This document shows, piece after piece, positions 1-9,758 of a DNA stretch of 64,000 nt. This DNA is from CAVORB01 sp963736235 (lineage in GTDB: Bacteria; Pseudomonadota; Gammaproteobacteria; Chromatiales; Chromatiaceae). Positions within the stretch are counted from its first letter, which is position 1. Each line of letters opens with the position of its first letter. The position numbers and the translations under genes are program-made. The notes beneath the pieces are model-generated. The model worked only from the letters and a program-made list of their open reading frames with translations, ran no database searches and was not told the DNA's origin. The stretch lies in NCBI GenBank assembly GCA_963736235.1, contig CAVTOR010000031.1:990740-1054739 (forward strand), written 5' to 3'.

Positions 1-825
1 TTGCCCGATGGGGCTGCCCTCACCTCGTCCGAACAGGCTGAACCCGGCGTTCACTGCCCGTCCATGCGCTCAGGAAGGCGGCGGATACGCTTGAGAGAAA
101 GGCGCGATTGGACGACCGAGATCGCCCACACGATCCTACCGGCCATCCAGTGACGCCCTGGGACGGTTCAACGCCGCGCTGAGACGAAGCCGGCCGCTGC
201 TGCAACGCACAAGTCACTTCCCGATCCACTGCAGCCACTCGGGGCTCGCCCCTTGACCTACCGCAACAGGACGCTTTGCAGACTGTCGCAGTCAACCCCG
301 TATTCGTCTCTGTTCGATGACCTTCAGCCCTTGGCGTTTCCGGGGTGTGCGTCCGAGGTACAGCGGAAAGGCTTCACTCGCCATGTCCGGGAGTGCCGGG
401 TGGCCGCGCGTAATGGCTCACCCGCGGCTCCCACAGATCCGGAAGGGCCCAATTCGGGCATCCGGCTCCTCGATCTAAGCGCTGCGCCCCGAAAAAAGTG
501 CGCACCCAGGGTCTGAAGAGGACACTGCATACCTGGTGCCTACCCCGCCCGATCCGCAAGCCCCTCTCGTTGTGTGAAGATGCTTGCGCGGCCCAAAGTC
601 CACGACATCTGTCCCGCCAGAGGTACCATAGTCCGGTCGGCGGCTTCCCTCCCACGGGTCCTCTGGGGCAAGTTCCGCGCGCTCGATGGCACTCTCTGCC
701 GACTCGGATTGCTTAGATGGCGGCTAGGCAACCGCCCTGCGCACCGCAAGAAACAGGGTCTGAAAATGCCCACCGACTGGTTTAGAGCGCAGGCATGACC
801 CAGACGACACCCTGTTCTTTCCTAC
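1..825. other. No supportable gene (left flank)
   Basis: Short reading frames occur on both strands of this 825-base stretch. None has a recognisable domain, a good ribosome binding site or a convincing composition, and they overlap one another in several frames. It may be decayed coding DNA or intergenic sequence beyond a gene outside the window. I see no tRNA, repeat or terminator here that I can defend. Confidence 0.5.
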
Positions 826-2439
826 TTAATTCATCGGTTCGATTTCAGTTGGCTGCCAAGACTTGTCAAAAAACGACGGAAGCGGGCTGTAGAGGCGCAG
901 GATGGTGAACCAGCCCTTTTCCGGGTCGGTCTGTATCCAGTTGCCGCGATCCACGCCATCAGGCTGCTCGGGACTGAACCAGACGGTGGTGGTGCCATCC
1001 TCAGTTGCTTTCGCCGCCGGTGAGGGATAGTTTTGCGAACCTGCACGCGGGTATTTCTGCGGCGTTTGCAGCATGGACCGGGTCTGGTTGTCATAGACTG
1101 TGAACGACCAGAACGCCTTGGCCGGGATATCCTTGGGCAGCGTTACCTTGTAGGTCTTCGCGCCGTCGAAGACATCGCCCGTGGCGTCCAGGAAAGCCAT
1201 CAGATACTGCGACCCCACGCCTGGGATGGTCATGATCATGCCGGGGCTGTCGAGCGTGTAGCCGTAATAGAAGGCCGTGCGTGAATCGAGCGTGCGGGCG
1301 CCGGTCGGGGGCAGCGGTTTGAACACCCCGCCCTCGAACACCGGCGGCGGTGTCTCGAAGAAAGCGCCGCCATCCCAGAGCATGTTTCCCCACATCGACC
1401 CTTCGTAATAGGCCCAGTCCGGATGGGCGCCGTAGGGGCGCCAATTCAACACCCGCCCGGCCGCCTGGCCGACAGCGGCGGCGTCGGTGAGGATCTTCTT
1501 CATCCGCTCGTCGGGCGTGAATTCCTTGCCCTTGACGATGCCGATGGCGGCGAGTTGGCCGGAGAGTTCCACGTCATAGCTGGTGGCGGGTTCGCCCTGG
1601 ACGTTCTCGTTGATCCATTCGTAGAAGCCGAAATCACTAGGCGGGATGGTGTTGAACGACAGGTTGCTCGCCTCGACGAACTTCGTCTCGGGGATCGTCG
1701 GGTCTTCCCCGAGGCGGACCGCGCCGGTTAACGCTTGCGCAATGCTGGTGCCGTAGGCGCCCTCCGCATAGGGGTAGATCTTCATGTTCGCCTTGACGTT
1801 CGCGACCGCCGGCTTGGGATCGTTGTCCACCAGGTAGGCGCGCGAGGCGTAAAGCACCCGGTTGGTCTTCGAATGGGCAACGAAGTAGCCGCCCTCGGGC
1901 AGCGGCCCGTCGTAGTCAGGTCCGACGATCAGATACTTGCCGCCCCGACCGCGATCCGGTCCCGGGCCGCCGACGTCGATGATCCACGAGAACCACATGT
2001 CGTTGATGGTGCCGACGCCGCCCGACGGCTGTTCGATCACCATCGGGCCTTTTGAAAGGTCGATGACGGAGAGGTAGTAGACGGTGTCTGCGTTTCCTGT
2101 CAGGAAGAGGGACGCCGAGTCCAGCAGTTCAGACGTGATGACGACGTCGTTGTATTCGGCCCCGATGCTCTGGAAGCCCTTGTGGAACCCCAGGGCGGAC
2201 GCGCCGCGAAAGCTGTTGTTATAGACGTTAAGCGCGCGGGTGAAGTCAAGCGCATCGAAGACCTTCTGAGCGGTGTCGGCGCTCGGCGCGCCGTCTTTGA
2301 AGTCCAAGGTTCCGACCGAGGTCTCGACGCTGTCGGGTGCACCAAGCGATTTAATCGTCTCTTTCGACACTTCGGCCTGCGCTGTAGCGGCCAGCGCCAT
2401 GGCCAGCACAAACCCGCAGGTCATGGAAATTCGGAGCAT
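826..2439 (-). CDS. DUF1254/DUF1214 domain protein, exported
   Basis: 537-residue protein with a Sec signal peptide (hydrophobic residues about 3-20, ending ATAQA). An N-terminal DUF1254 domain covers about 50-200 and a C-terminal DUF1214 domain about 370-520; the latter carries the AFWSFTVYD and GWFTILRLYSPL segments typical of the family. The start at 2439 is preferred over an upstream in-frame ATG because GAGAGGAA lies just before it. The biochemical function of the family is unknown. A second, diverged copy lies directly upstream in the same direction, and an AraC-type regulator is divergent beyond that, so the three probably form one regulated locus. The family is clear; substrate and role are not. 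Confidence 0.88.
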   Translation of the reverse strand: MLRISMTCGFVLAMALAATAQAEVSKETIKSLGAPDSVETSVGTLDFKDGAPSADTAQKVFDALDFTRALNVYNNSFRGASALGFHKGFQSIGAEYNDVVITSELLDSASLFLTGNADTVYYLSVIDLSKGPMVIEQPSGGVGTINDMWFSWIIDVGGPGPDRGRGGKYLIVGPDYDGPLPEGGYFVAHSKTNRVLYASRAYLVDNDPKPAVANVKANMKIYPYAEGAYGTSIAQALTGAVRLGEDPTIPETKFVEASNLSFNTIPPSDFGFYEWINENVQGEPATSYDVELSGQLAAIGIVKGKEFTPDERMKKILTDAAAVGQAAGRVLNWRPYGAHPDWAYYEGSMWGNMLWDGGAFFETPPPVFEGGVFKPLPPTGARTLDSRTAFYYGYTLDSPGMIMTIPGVGSQYLMAFLDATGDVFDGAKTYKVTLPKDIPAKAFWSFTVYDNQTRSMLQTPQKYPRAGSQNYPSPAAKATEDGTTTVWFSPEQPDGVDRGNWIQTDPEKGWFTILRLYSPLPSFFDKSWQPTEIEPMN

Positions 2440-2641
2440 GGTGTGTTTCCTCTCGGCTGTTTGGATCATGTCGGTCGGTTTATTTGCCGCGCGCCACGGG
2501 CGGTCCGGGGAACGTCCAGGTGCCGTCGACGATGGATTTGTTCCGGTTCATACATGCGAACCGTGTAGTTTCATTCCGCGTGCGCCCTCGTGGGTATTGT
2601 CAATGCTTCGATGCAATCCCTGATCTTTCTCCCGCAGCGAC

Positions 2642-4144
2642 CTACTGCACGAGTTCGATCTCGCCCGGACGCCAGGTCTTGTTGATCCAGGGCTCAAGCG
2701 GGCCATACATCCGCAGGATCGTGAACCAACTCTTGCCCGGCACGGTCTGTAGCCAGTTGCCTGCTTTGCCGTCGGGGGCCTCGGGCGCGAAATAGACGTC
2801 ATACGACCCGTCCGGGTCTTGGGTCATGCCCTTGCTTTGACTGCCGACGGTGGGAAAGCGCTGGCTGGTTTGCAACTGCGAGCGCGTCTGGGTGTCGTAG
2901 ATCGTCACCGCCCAGAAATCGTTGACCGGCACATCCTTGGGCAGGTGCAGCCTGTAGGTCTTGGAGCCGTCGAACGGCTGCCTGTTGGAATCGAGCAGCG
3001 CCAGCGCATAGTCGGAGCCTTCGCCCGCATGCGTGGTGGCCATGGCCGGGGTAACGCCGCCCGCGTTGAAATAGTAGAGCACCCGTGCATCCAGCCCCAT
3101 CGCCCCGTCCGCCTCAAAGCTCGTGTTGCGGTTGGCGAATGCGGTGGACCAGGCGCTGTCGGGATCGTCGGGATAGATCTTCACGCCGTCGAAGCGCGGG
3201 TGGTAGGTGATGGCGCGGGCCGTCGCGTCGCCAAGCGTGGCGGCCTCGGTCAGCAGCTTCTTCATTCGCTCGTCCGGGGCGAAGGGCTGGCCCTTCACAA
3301 TGCCGATGGCGGCGATGGCGCCGCGCACCTCTGGACTGATCGCGTCGATGGGCTCATCCTGGATGACTTGATTCAGCGCCTCGAAGTAGCTGAAATCGCT
3401 TTGGAATACCGTGTTGAATGCCTTGTTCGACATGTTGACGAATTCGGTCGCCACCGGGTTCGCGGCATCTTTCAGCGGAAAGACCTTCAGATTGGACGTG
3501 ATATTCTCAACCGCGGGCTTCAGCCCGTCCTTGATCGAGCCGCGCAGGAACAGAAAATTCCGATTCGTCGGCGGCTTGAGCAGGAAGTAGCCATCGGGGA
3601 CTTCGCCGCTATAGCCGGGAGGGATCACCAGATAGTTGCCGCCCTTGCCCTTGTCCGGGCCCGTGACGCCCATGTTGCCGACAAAGCGCTGCCAGGCGTC
3701 GTCGAGAAATCCCAGCATCCCCGGCGGGACCTCGATCACGGTCGGGCCGTCGTTGGCGAGATCGGTGTAGGTGTAGGCGTAGAGCGTCGACGTGTTCGCG
3801 GTGACGACAAGGGTTTGGGAATCCAGCAGATCTTCGAAAAGGGCGATCTTGTTCGCGCCTTTTGACCCGGCATCGGCAAGGCCGGTGCGAACCGCGTACA
3901 TCGAAACAGCGCCAATGTTGTCGAGGAACACGATCGTTCCTCGTATCCGGTCGAGGTTGTCGTAGACGGCGGCAACGGTTGTGTCCTTCGGCACGCCGTC
4001 GAAGAACTCCAACGTGCCGATCGAAGTTTCGACTTTGTCGGGGATCGAGATGGATTCCAGGGTTTCGGGAGAGAACTGAGCGAATGCTGGTCCAACCGCG
4101 AAGACGAACGCGAAAACACACGCGGAAGTCATCATTTGAGTCAT
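2642..4144 (-). CDS. DUF1254/DUF1214 domain protein, exported (paralogue)
   Basis: 500-residue paralogue of the next gene downstream with the same architecture: signal peptide (about 1-22, ending GPAFA), DUF1254, then DUF1214 ending in a SWFTILRMYGPLEPW-type segment. The start at 4144 is chosen because AGAGGTGG precedes it at good spacing; longer in-frame starts lack one and would extend over the divergent regulator's promoter. About 200 bases separate the two paralogues and hold no other gene. The two proteins are clearly homologous but well diverged, so this is an old duplication or co-acquired pair. It probably shares control with the divergent AraC regulator starting 110 bases away. Confidence 0.88.
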   Translation of the reverse strand: MTQMMTSACVFAFVFAVGPAFAQFSPETLESISIPDKVETSIGTLEFFDGVPKDTTVAAVYDNLDRIRGTIVFLDNIGAVSMYAVRTGLADAGSKGANKIALFEDLLDSQTLVVTANTSTLYAYTYTDLANDGPTVIEVPPGMLGFLDDAWQRFVGNMGVTGPDKGKGGNYLVIPPGYSGEVPDGYFLLKPPTNRNFLFLRGSIKDGLKPAVENITSNLKVFPLKDAANPVATEFVNMSNKAFNTVFQSDFSYFEALNQVIQDEPIDAISPEVRGAIAAIGIVKGQPFAPDERMKKLLTEAATLGDATARAITYHPRFDGVKIYPDDPDSAWSTAFANRNTSFEADGAMGLDARVLYYFNAGGVTPAMATTHAGEGSDYALALLDSNRQPFDGSKTYRLHLPKDVPVNDFWAVTIYDTQTRSQLQTSQRFPTVGSQSKGMTQDPDGSYDVYFAPEAPDGKAGNWLQTVPGKSWFTILRMYGPLEPWINKTWRPGEIELVQ

Positions 4145-4254
4145 TGTCGATCCACCTCTGCGGGATTCATGTTCTCTCGCAACGCTACCTGTTGTCCGCT
4201 GCCGGTTCTGCCCATTTCGCGCCAAATTCCAGGGGCGCGACGGGGAGGTGGAGG

Positions 4255-5298
4255 GTGAGCGGCAGGCTCGCGATCGTCAGGGCGGCACATTTGCGCGATT
4301 ATCTGGCGGTGATGCGCCGGATTGGGATACCGGTGGACCGTGAACTCGCACGGTCGCGGTTGCCGCCCCAGATTGAAGAGGCGCCGGACCTCTACGTCAG
4401 TGTTCCCGTCGCGATCGAGTGGCTCGCGCAATGCGGCCGCGACCTGGACCCCATGGAGCTTGGCTTTCTCGGTGCTCGGCAAGCGTCTCAGGCATCCATC
4501 AAGCCCGCCCATCTGGCGGAGATCCTCGCGGCGCAGACTGGCTACAGGCGTTTGGAGGCATTCATCCACATCGCCTGTCGGGAGGACAATTGTCTGCGGG
4601 TGAGCCTACGGCAGGAAGGTGACCAGACCCGCGTCATCTGCGACATGCTTCATTTGGGTCGCCACCCCTTCATCTGCTTTGCAGAGTGGCTGAACCTGCA
4701 AGGCGTCATGTCCATCATGAGCGACCTCGCCGGCCCGAACTGGTGCCCGCGTGAGCTGACCTTTGTGTCGCGCTATGCCCCACCTGAGCTTGCGCGGGAG
4801 GCCTTCCCCAACACCCGCATTCTCGTCGACCAAGCTTCCCCGTCCATCCTGATCGATAGCGCGCATCTGGCGCGCCCCTGTGGTGGCACGGCCAACCCGG
4901 CCGGCACTGTTGCAGACACGGGGCCTGTGTCTCTTGGGCAGGGAAACGGACCGGGCGAGCATGCCGAGGCCTGGGACTTCGTGAATCTCCTGCGGATGAT
5001 CCTGCAACCCTATCTGAACGGCGGGCGCCCGGACCTTTCCCTGGTCGCCGAGATTGTGGGCATGAGCCCCCGAACGTTACAGCGCCGCCTTCAGCAGAGC
5101 GGCAGCTCCTATTCCCTGGTTCTACAGGAGGCGCGCTTCGATCTGGCGCGCGGTCTGCTCGACGACCCGGGGGCCAAGATCATCGATGTCGCCATGACGG
5201 CGGGCTACGACAACCAGCAACATTTCACGCGTGCCTTCCGCCGCTTCACAGGCCTCACGCCGACGCGGTATCGCCGAGCAATGGCTGGGAATTCTTGA
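4255..5298 (+). CDS. AraC family transcriptional regulator
   Basis: 347-residue regulator. The N-terminal part (about 15-200) matches the arabinose-binding-like domain of the PF12625 type. The C-terminal 95 residues are a double helix-turn-helix AraC domain, with SLVAEIVGMSPRTLQRRL as the first HTH and the DNQQHFTRAFRRFTGLTP signature in the second. I chose GTG 4255 because GGGGAGGTGG lies just upstream and it gives the usual family length; the frame stays open far upstream without a better start. It is divergent from the two DUF1254 genes with a 110-base shared promoter region, so it is the likely local regulator. The inducer is unknown. Confidence 0.87.
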   Translation: MSGRLAIVRAAHLRDYLAVMRRIGIPVDRELARSRLPPQIEEAPDLYVSVPVAIEWLAQCGRDLDPMELGFLGARQASQASIKPAHLAEILAAQTGYRRLEAFIHIACREDNCLRVSLRQEGDQTRVICDMLHLGRHPFICFAEWLNLQGVMSIMSDLAGPNWCPRELTFVSRYAPPELAREAFPNTRILVDQASPSILIDSAHLARPCGGTANPAGTVADTGPVSLGQGNGPGEHAEAWDFVNLLRMILQPYLNGGRPDLSLVAEIVGMSPRTLQRRLQQSGSSYSLVLQEARFDLARGLLDDPGAKIIDVAMTAGYDNQQHFTRAFRRFTGLTPTRYRRAMAGNS

Positions 5299-5863
5299 CC
5301 TGGTGACGTGATTCGCCTTTCGCCCTGACAACCGTGCCGCTCATTGCCGGAAAGTTGCCAACTCAGAGACTGATACGGTCATTTCGTCGCACTCTGCATC
5401 GACTCGACATGGCGCCAGGGCATGCAATCCTGTCACGCGACACGTTATCAGTCTGGATCTAACGCGCGCGCCGGGGCGATAAGCTCCATCCATCGCTCCG
5501 GGGCCTCCCTCAACCGCCATGTTCACGATCACCGCGGCATGATCGCCGATCGGTGCGGCACCGCCCACGGTGACAACAGCGACGCCGTGCGCTTCCCGTC
5601 CGCGCGCCACTGATGCGCAACGCCGCCGCGATCCTTGAGCAGGCGTGCATCCGGGTACTCAGGAATTCAATGTCCGGTTTGCCGGATTGACCAGACTCTC
5701 CTTGCCGGGAGGCCAGTGACCGAAGTAGGCTGGAAACAGACCCCGCGAATCCCGATGTTGAGATACTAGGCGCAACCAAACCCCCCCTTTGCCTCCCCGT
5801 CCTGCGCGTCCGCGGGAAGCTGGGTCCCGGTTTTAGCTCAGCGTCGCCACTGCCGCAGATCTT
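5299..5863. other. Intergenic stretch without a supportable gene
   Basis: 565 bases between the AraC regulator and a hypothetical gene on the opposite strand. Only overlapping low-quality frames are present, with no recognisable domain or ribosome binding site. A run of seven C follows an A-rich stretch near 5785. I see no terminator or tRNA. It could contain decayed coding sequence. Confidence 0.45.
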
Positions 5864-6289
5864 TCAGAATTTGGTGACGACCACGTTCTTGCCGTCTTCC
5901 GCACCAAGGTCGAACGTATTGCCGCTCAGGCGCGAGACGGTGCCGATCATCTCGACAACAAAAGCCGGATCGGTAGCGGCATTGATGACCAGCCCGTTGC
6001 CTTGGCCGTCCGAGACCACCAGGGTGGCGGCATCGGGCCGGGTAACGGAGATTCCCTCAGAAGGCGAAAGTACGGTCAGGTCGGCGTTGAGGAAACGCAC
6101 GGTCATCGAGGAGGGATCGCGGTTGGCCTCCACGAGGGTATCGGCTGCGCTGACGGCTCCGTCCTTCACCTTCTGCGCCAGGGTGCTCGCGGTCTGCCTG
6201 GCTTTCGCGGCGATGTCGCGCGCCCGCTCACTCTCAGCCGCGTTTTTGATCGCGGCGATAGCCTTGTCCAATTGATCCTGCCAGCCCAT
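5864..6289 (-). CDS. Hypothetical protein
   Basis: 141-residue protein not assigned to a family. The first 45 residues are Ala/Lys-rich and helical (repeated AAKA/ARQTA-like heptads); the rest alternates short hydrophobic stretches suggestive of beta strands. There is no signal peptide and no transmembrane segment. The second of two in-frame ATGs (6289) is preferred because the GGAGG upstream sits about 8 bases from it, whereas the ATG at 6295 is only 2 bases away. The good ribosome binding site and even composition support a real gene. It stands alone between intergenic DNA and a pirin gene. Confidence 0.65.
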   Translation of the reverse strand: MGWQDQLDKAIAAIKNAAESERARDIAAKARQTASTLAQKVKDGAVSAADTLVEANRDPSSMTVRFLNADLTVLSPSEGISVTRPDAATLVVSDGQGNGLVINAATDPAFVVEMIGTVSRLSGNTFDLGAEDGKNVVVTKF

Positions 6290-6486
6290 TGTCATTTCCT
6301 CCGGTTGAACGGTTTTCTGGGTCGTTGGTTGGGTCTCGATTCCGCGCGAATCATAGTCGCTTCTCGTCGGAATGCCACCGCGTTCGTCGGTGCGGGTCGG
6401 GTGCTACCTTTAACTGGCGATCAGACCCACGATCCCATGGGGTTTTACCGAGACTCGCTTCCCACCTGGACGGCCGGGACCTGCGC

Positions 6487-7186
6487 TCAAGGCAGATCGA
6501 ACAGCAGGATCTCGGCGCCGTCGATGCCGCTGATAGAAATGTCCGCTTCGTCTTCGATCGCCGCGCCGTCTCCGGCACCTAGTTCGTGTCCGTTGACCCT
6601 GATTCGACCCCGTGCCACGTGCAGGTATGCGCGGCGGTCCGCCTGCACGGCGTGGTCGACGGACTCTCCCGCTTCCAGAAGCGCCCCGTACATCAGGGCA
6701 TCCTGATGGGTGGCAATGGATCCGTCCCGCCCGTCCGGCGAGACCAGCAGCCGGAGCCGGCCGCGACGCTCGCTCTCGGGGAAGTTCCGCTGGTCATAGG
6801 CCGGCTCCACGCCGGTCGCTTTCGGCACCAGCCAGATCTGCAGGAAGTGCACGGGCTCGTCCGGGGAGGGATTGAACTCGCTGTGGCGCACGCCGCTGCC
6901 CGCGCTCATGCGTTGCACTTCTCCCGGGCGAATCAGCGAACCGTTGCCCATGCTGTCCTTGTGCTCCAGGGCACCCTCAAGCACGTAGCTCACGATCTCC
7001 ATGTCGCGGTGCCCGTGGGTGGCGAAACCGCGCGCCCGGGGCGACGACGTCGTCGTTGATCACCCGCAGGTTGGAAATGCCCATGTGCCGCGGATCCTGG
7101 TAGTCGGCAAAGGAGAAGGTGTGGCGGCTTTCGAGCCAGTCCAGCTTGGAGTGGCCGCGCTCGCTGGCGGGTCGAATCCTGATCAT
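6487..7186 (-). pseudogene. Pirin family protein, frameshifted
   Basis: The N-terminal frame (from 7186, MIRIRPASERGHSK with GGAGA upstream) carries the pirin segment FADYQDPRHMGISNLRVIND. The rest of the protein, starting DMEIVSYVLEGALEHKDSMG and including the metal-site region RHSEFNPS, is in another frame from about 7030. The break lies in a GC-rich CCCGGGCGCGCGG tract and is explained by a single extra base. Pirins are bicupin metal proteins, some with quercetinase activity. The pieces together give a full-length protein of about 232 residues, so this may be a sequence error rather than a dead gene. It is divergent from a LysR regulator, a common pirin arrangement. Confidence 0.82.
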
Positions 7187-7284
7187 TGAGCGTCTCCGAT
7201 GAAAGGCAATGGCGTTGCAGTACAAGGTGGTTATTGCTACACAGGGAAAAAACCGCGCCCGGATTGGAAAGACTCTTTCGCGCC

Positions 7285-8174
7285 ATGCAAAGACCGGACA
7301 TTGGGACCCTCGAGACCTTCGTCGCCGTCGTGGAGTCCGGCGGTTTCAGCCGCGCCGCCGAGAAGCTGGAGACCACCCCGGGCGCGGTCAGCCGCCGAGT
7401 CTCGAGCCTCGAGGCGCGGCTGGGGTTGCGCCTGCTCAATCGCACTACCCGCAAGCTCAGCCTCACCGAGGCTGGGGAGCAGTACTTCCGGGACGTGAAC
7501 GGGATACTTCAGGCCCTCACCGAGGCGGAAGACCGCATCTCCCACCACGCCGGGGAGCCAACCGGCAACCTGCGGGTCGCCGCGCCCCTGTCGTTCGGAG
7601 TCAGCGCCCTCGCCCCGCTGCTGCCTGGGTTCTCGGCGCGCTTCCCGGCCCTGCGGCTGACGCTGGACCTCGACGACCGCGTAGTGGACATCCTCTCCAC
7701 CAGCGCGGACCTTGCGCTGCGCATCGGCCCGCTGGCCGAATCCAGCCTGGTGGCGAAGCGCATCGGCGAGATACGGCGAATCGTCTGCGCCGCGCCCGCC
7801 TACCTCGATCGCCACGGCGAGCCAACGGTCCCCGCGGACCTGGCGCGCCACGCCTGTCTGCACTACAGCAACGTCGGCCTCAAGGAGGAGTGGACCCTGA
7901 TCGGCAAGCGGGGGACGGAGGTGGTGGAGGTCGGAAGGCCCCTTGTGCGCCAACAATGGCGACGTGTTGCGCGAGGCCGCGATCGGAGGGATGGGGATCG
8001 TCTCCCTGCCGGATTTCATCGTCGCCGAGGACCTGAGCCGCGGGTCGCTTGCGCGCGGTGCTGAGCGGCTACGAAACGCGGCCCCTGCCGCTCTCGGCCC
8101 TGTGGCCCTCGCGCCAGTTCGTTCCGGCAAAGGTGCGGGTATTCGTGGACTATCTGGCAGAGGCTCTCGGATGA
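7285..8174 (+). pseudogene. LysR family transcriptional regulator, two frameshifts
   Basis: The N-terminal winged HTH (residues about 4-62, GGFSRAAEKLETTPGAVSRR) and the effector-binding domain are intact to about 7935. The continuation, CANNGDVLREAAIGGMGIVS, is in a second frame to about 8055, and the C-terminus (VLSGYETRPLPLSALWPS to the stop at 8174) returns in a third. Joining the three pieces gives a normal LysR of about 296 residues of the group often found beside pirin genes. Both breaks are one-base events in G/C runs. The start at 7285 fits the family length although its ribosome binding site is weak. Confidence 0.8.
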
Positions 8175-8222
8175 CGGCGGACGACGGGACCAACCGATCG
8201 GTGTCCGTGTCCGGCTGAAAGG

Positions 8223-9065
8223 CTAGGCGGACACGGAGCCCGCAGGCTTGCGCCGATAGGCCAGAAGCAGAAGCAATCCACCGAACAGGATCATCGGCAG
8301 ACTCAAGACCTGTCCCATGGTGAGCCAACCGTAGGCCAGGTAGCCGAGATGCGCATCCGGGGTACGGACCAGCTCCACGGAGAAACGGAACAGGCCATAG
8401 CCGAGCAGGAACAACCCCGATACCGCCATCGTCGGCCGGGGGCGGGCGGAGAAAACCCACACGATCACGAACAGCGCGACGCCCTCGAGCGCGGCCTCGT
8501 AGAGCTGCGAGGGATGCAGGGGCAGGCTCCACTCCGTCCCTGCGGGCAGGTCGCGGCAATCGAGCGGAAACCGCTCGCAGGGCAAACGCACACCCCAGGG
8601 CACATCGGTCACCCGGCCCCATAGCTCGCCGTTGATGAAGTTACCGATCCGACCGGTGAAGAGCCCGACGGGCACCAGCGGGACGATGAAGTCCGTAACC
8701 TCGAAGAACGCGCGGCCGTTGCGGCGCCCGAACAGCCACATGGCCACCATGACCCCCACCAGCCCGCCGTGGAAGGACATGCCACCCTGCCAGATCTTCA
8801 GGATATTGAGGGGATTCTCGGCAAGCTGATCAAAGCCGTAGAAGAGCATGTAGCCCAGGCGCCCGCCGACGATGGTTCCTGCGACGCCGTAGAAGAGCAC
8901 GTCGTCCACCATCTGCGCCGTCCAGGCCGATCTCGGCCGGGCGGCGCGATAACGGCCGAGGGCCCAGAAGGCCGCGAAGCCGATCAGGTACATCAGGCCG
9001 TACCAATGGACCTTCAGCGGCCCGAGGGAGAGCGCGACGGGATCGATGTCGGGATAAGTCAGCAT
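8223..9065 (-). CDS. lgt: Prolipoprotein diacylglyceryl transferase
   Basis: 280-residue inner-membrane enzyme that transfers diacylglyceryl from phosphatidylglycerol to the lipobox cysteine, the first step of lipoprotein maturation. Seven or so membrane segments are visible, with the family signature GRIGNFINGELWGR at about 138-151 and the conserved HPSQLYEA segment. The start at 9065 (MLTYPDIDPVALSLGPLKVHWYG) matches the usual Lgt N-terminus; the longer in-frame start lacks family homology. The next gene is a predicted lipoprotein-rich neighbourhood (LEA2 lipoprotein at 9759), but no operon is evident. Confidence 0.96.
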   Translation of the reverse strand: MLTYPDIDPVALSLGPLKVHWYGLMYLIGFAAFWALGRYRAARPRSAWTAQMVDDVLFYGVAGTIVGGRLGYMLFYGFDQLAENPLNILKIWQGGMSFHGGLVGVMVAMWLFGRRNGRAFFEVTDFIVPLVPVGLFTGRIGNFINGELWGRVTDVPWGVRLPCERFPLDCRDLPAGTEWSLPLHPSQLYEAALEGVALFVIVWVFSARPRPTMAVSGLFLLGYGLFRFSVELVRTPDAHLGYLAYGWLTMGQVLSLPMILFGGLLLLLAYRRKPAGSVSA

Positions 9066-9198
9066 GGGCGCGGATGGTATCACGATCGCCCGTCGCTCCC
9101 GCCAGCCCATGGGAGTCGGCGGTCAGAGACGGAACCGTGCCCGGGCGCGCGGGTGCGGCCCGGGCGGCGGCGCGTCGGAATCGCCGCCTGGTTTGCAG

Positions 9199-9567
9199 CT
9201 ATTTCTCCTTCGCCGTGGCGGGGGCCTGTATCGCCGGCACGACGACTTGCGGGACCAGCGCGTAGGGCTGAATCAGACCTTGATAGGGATAGCCGAAGGA
9301 AGGATAGCCCCACCAGTGACGACGGCCCCAGCCGTAAGGCCCGTAGCGCCAGCGGTAGGGACGGTACCAGTGATGGCCGTAACCCCAGCCGGGGCCGCCC
9401 CAATACCCGGGGCCCCACCAACCCGGCCCGCCCCATCCGCGGTATCCGCCGCCGAAGCCAAAGCCGAACCCGCCTCCGAAGAAGCCGAAGAAGGCCTGCG
9501 ACTCCACGGGGACGGCCAAGAGCAGGGTGGCGAGCAGTGCGGTAGCGAACGTCGAATGCCGTTTCAT
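9199..9567 (-). CDS. Secreted Gly/Tyr/Trp-rich protein, sulfur globule protein-like
   Basis: 122 residues with a Sec signal peptide (about 1-24, cleavage after VESQA). The mature part is extremely rich in Gly, Tyr, Trp and Pro in short GWGGPG/YWGGPG/RYGPYG-type repeats. Secretion and this composition resemble the structural sulfur globule proteins (Sgp, CV1-CV3) that coat periplasmic sulfur deposits in purple and other sulfur-oxidising gammaproteobacteria. An excellent AGGAGGTG ribosome binding site precedes the ATG, suggesting strong translation. Other low-complexity secreted proteins share the composition, so the specific function is an inference. Confidence 0.62.
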   Translation of the reverse strand: MKRHSTFATALLATLLLAVPVESQAFFGFFGGGFGFGFGGGYRGWGGPGWWGPGYWGGPGWGYGHHWYRPYRWRYGPYGWGRRHWWGYPSFGYPYQGLIQPYALVPQVVVPAIQAPATAKEK

Positions 9568-9758
9568 GAAACACCTCCTGCGTTGCCGGCCGGAGCCTAC
9601 CGAACCGGCCGGGCGGAAAGCGCTTCCGCACCTTGAAGCTTAGTATATTAGCGCGGACTTATCGGAGTTCGGTGGTCAAGACGGACGGATGGAAGATGCA
9701 GCGAGCTGGCTCGAAGCGGGCCTTGTCGCTCCTCAGACCCTGGACCTGCGAGCCGCCG

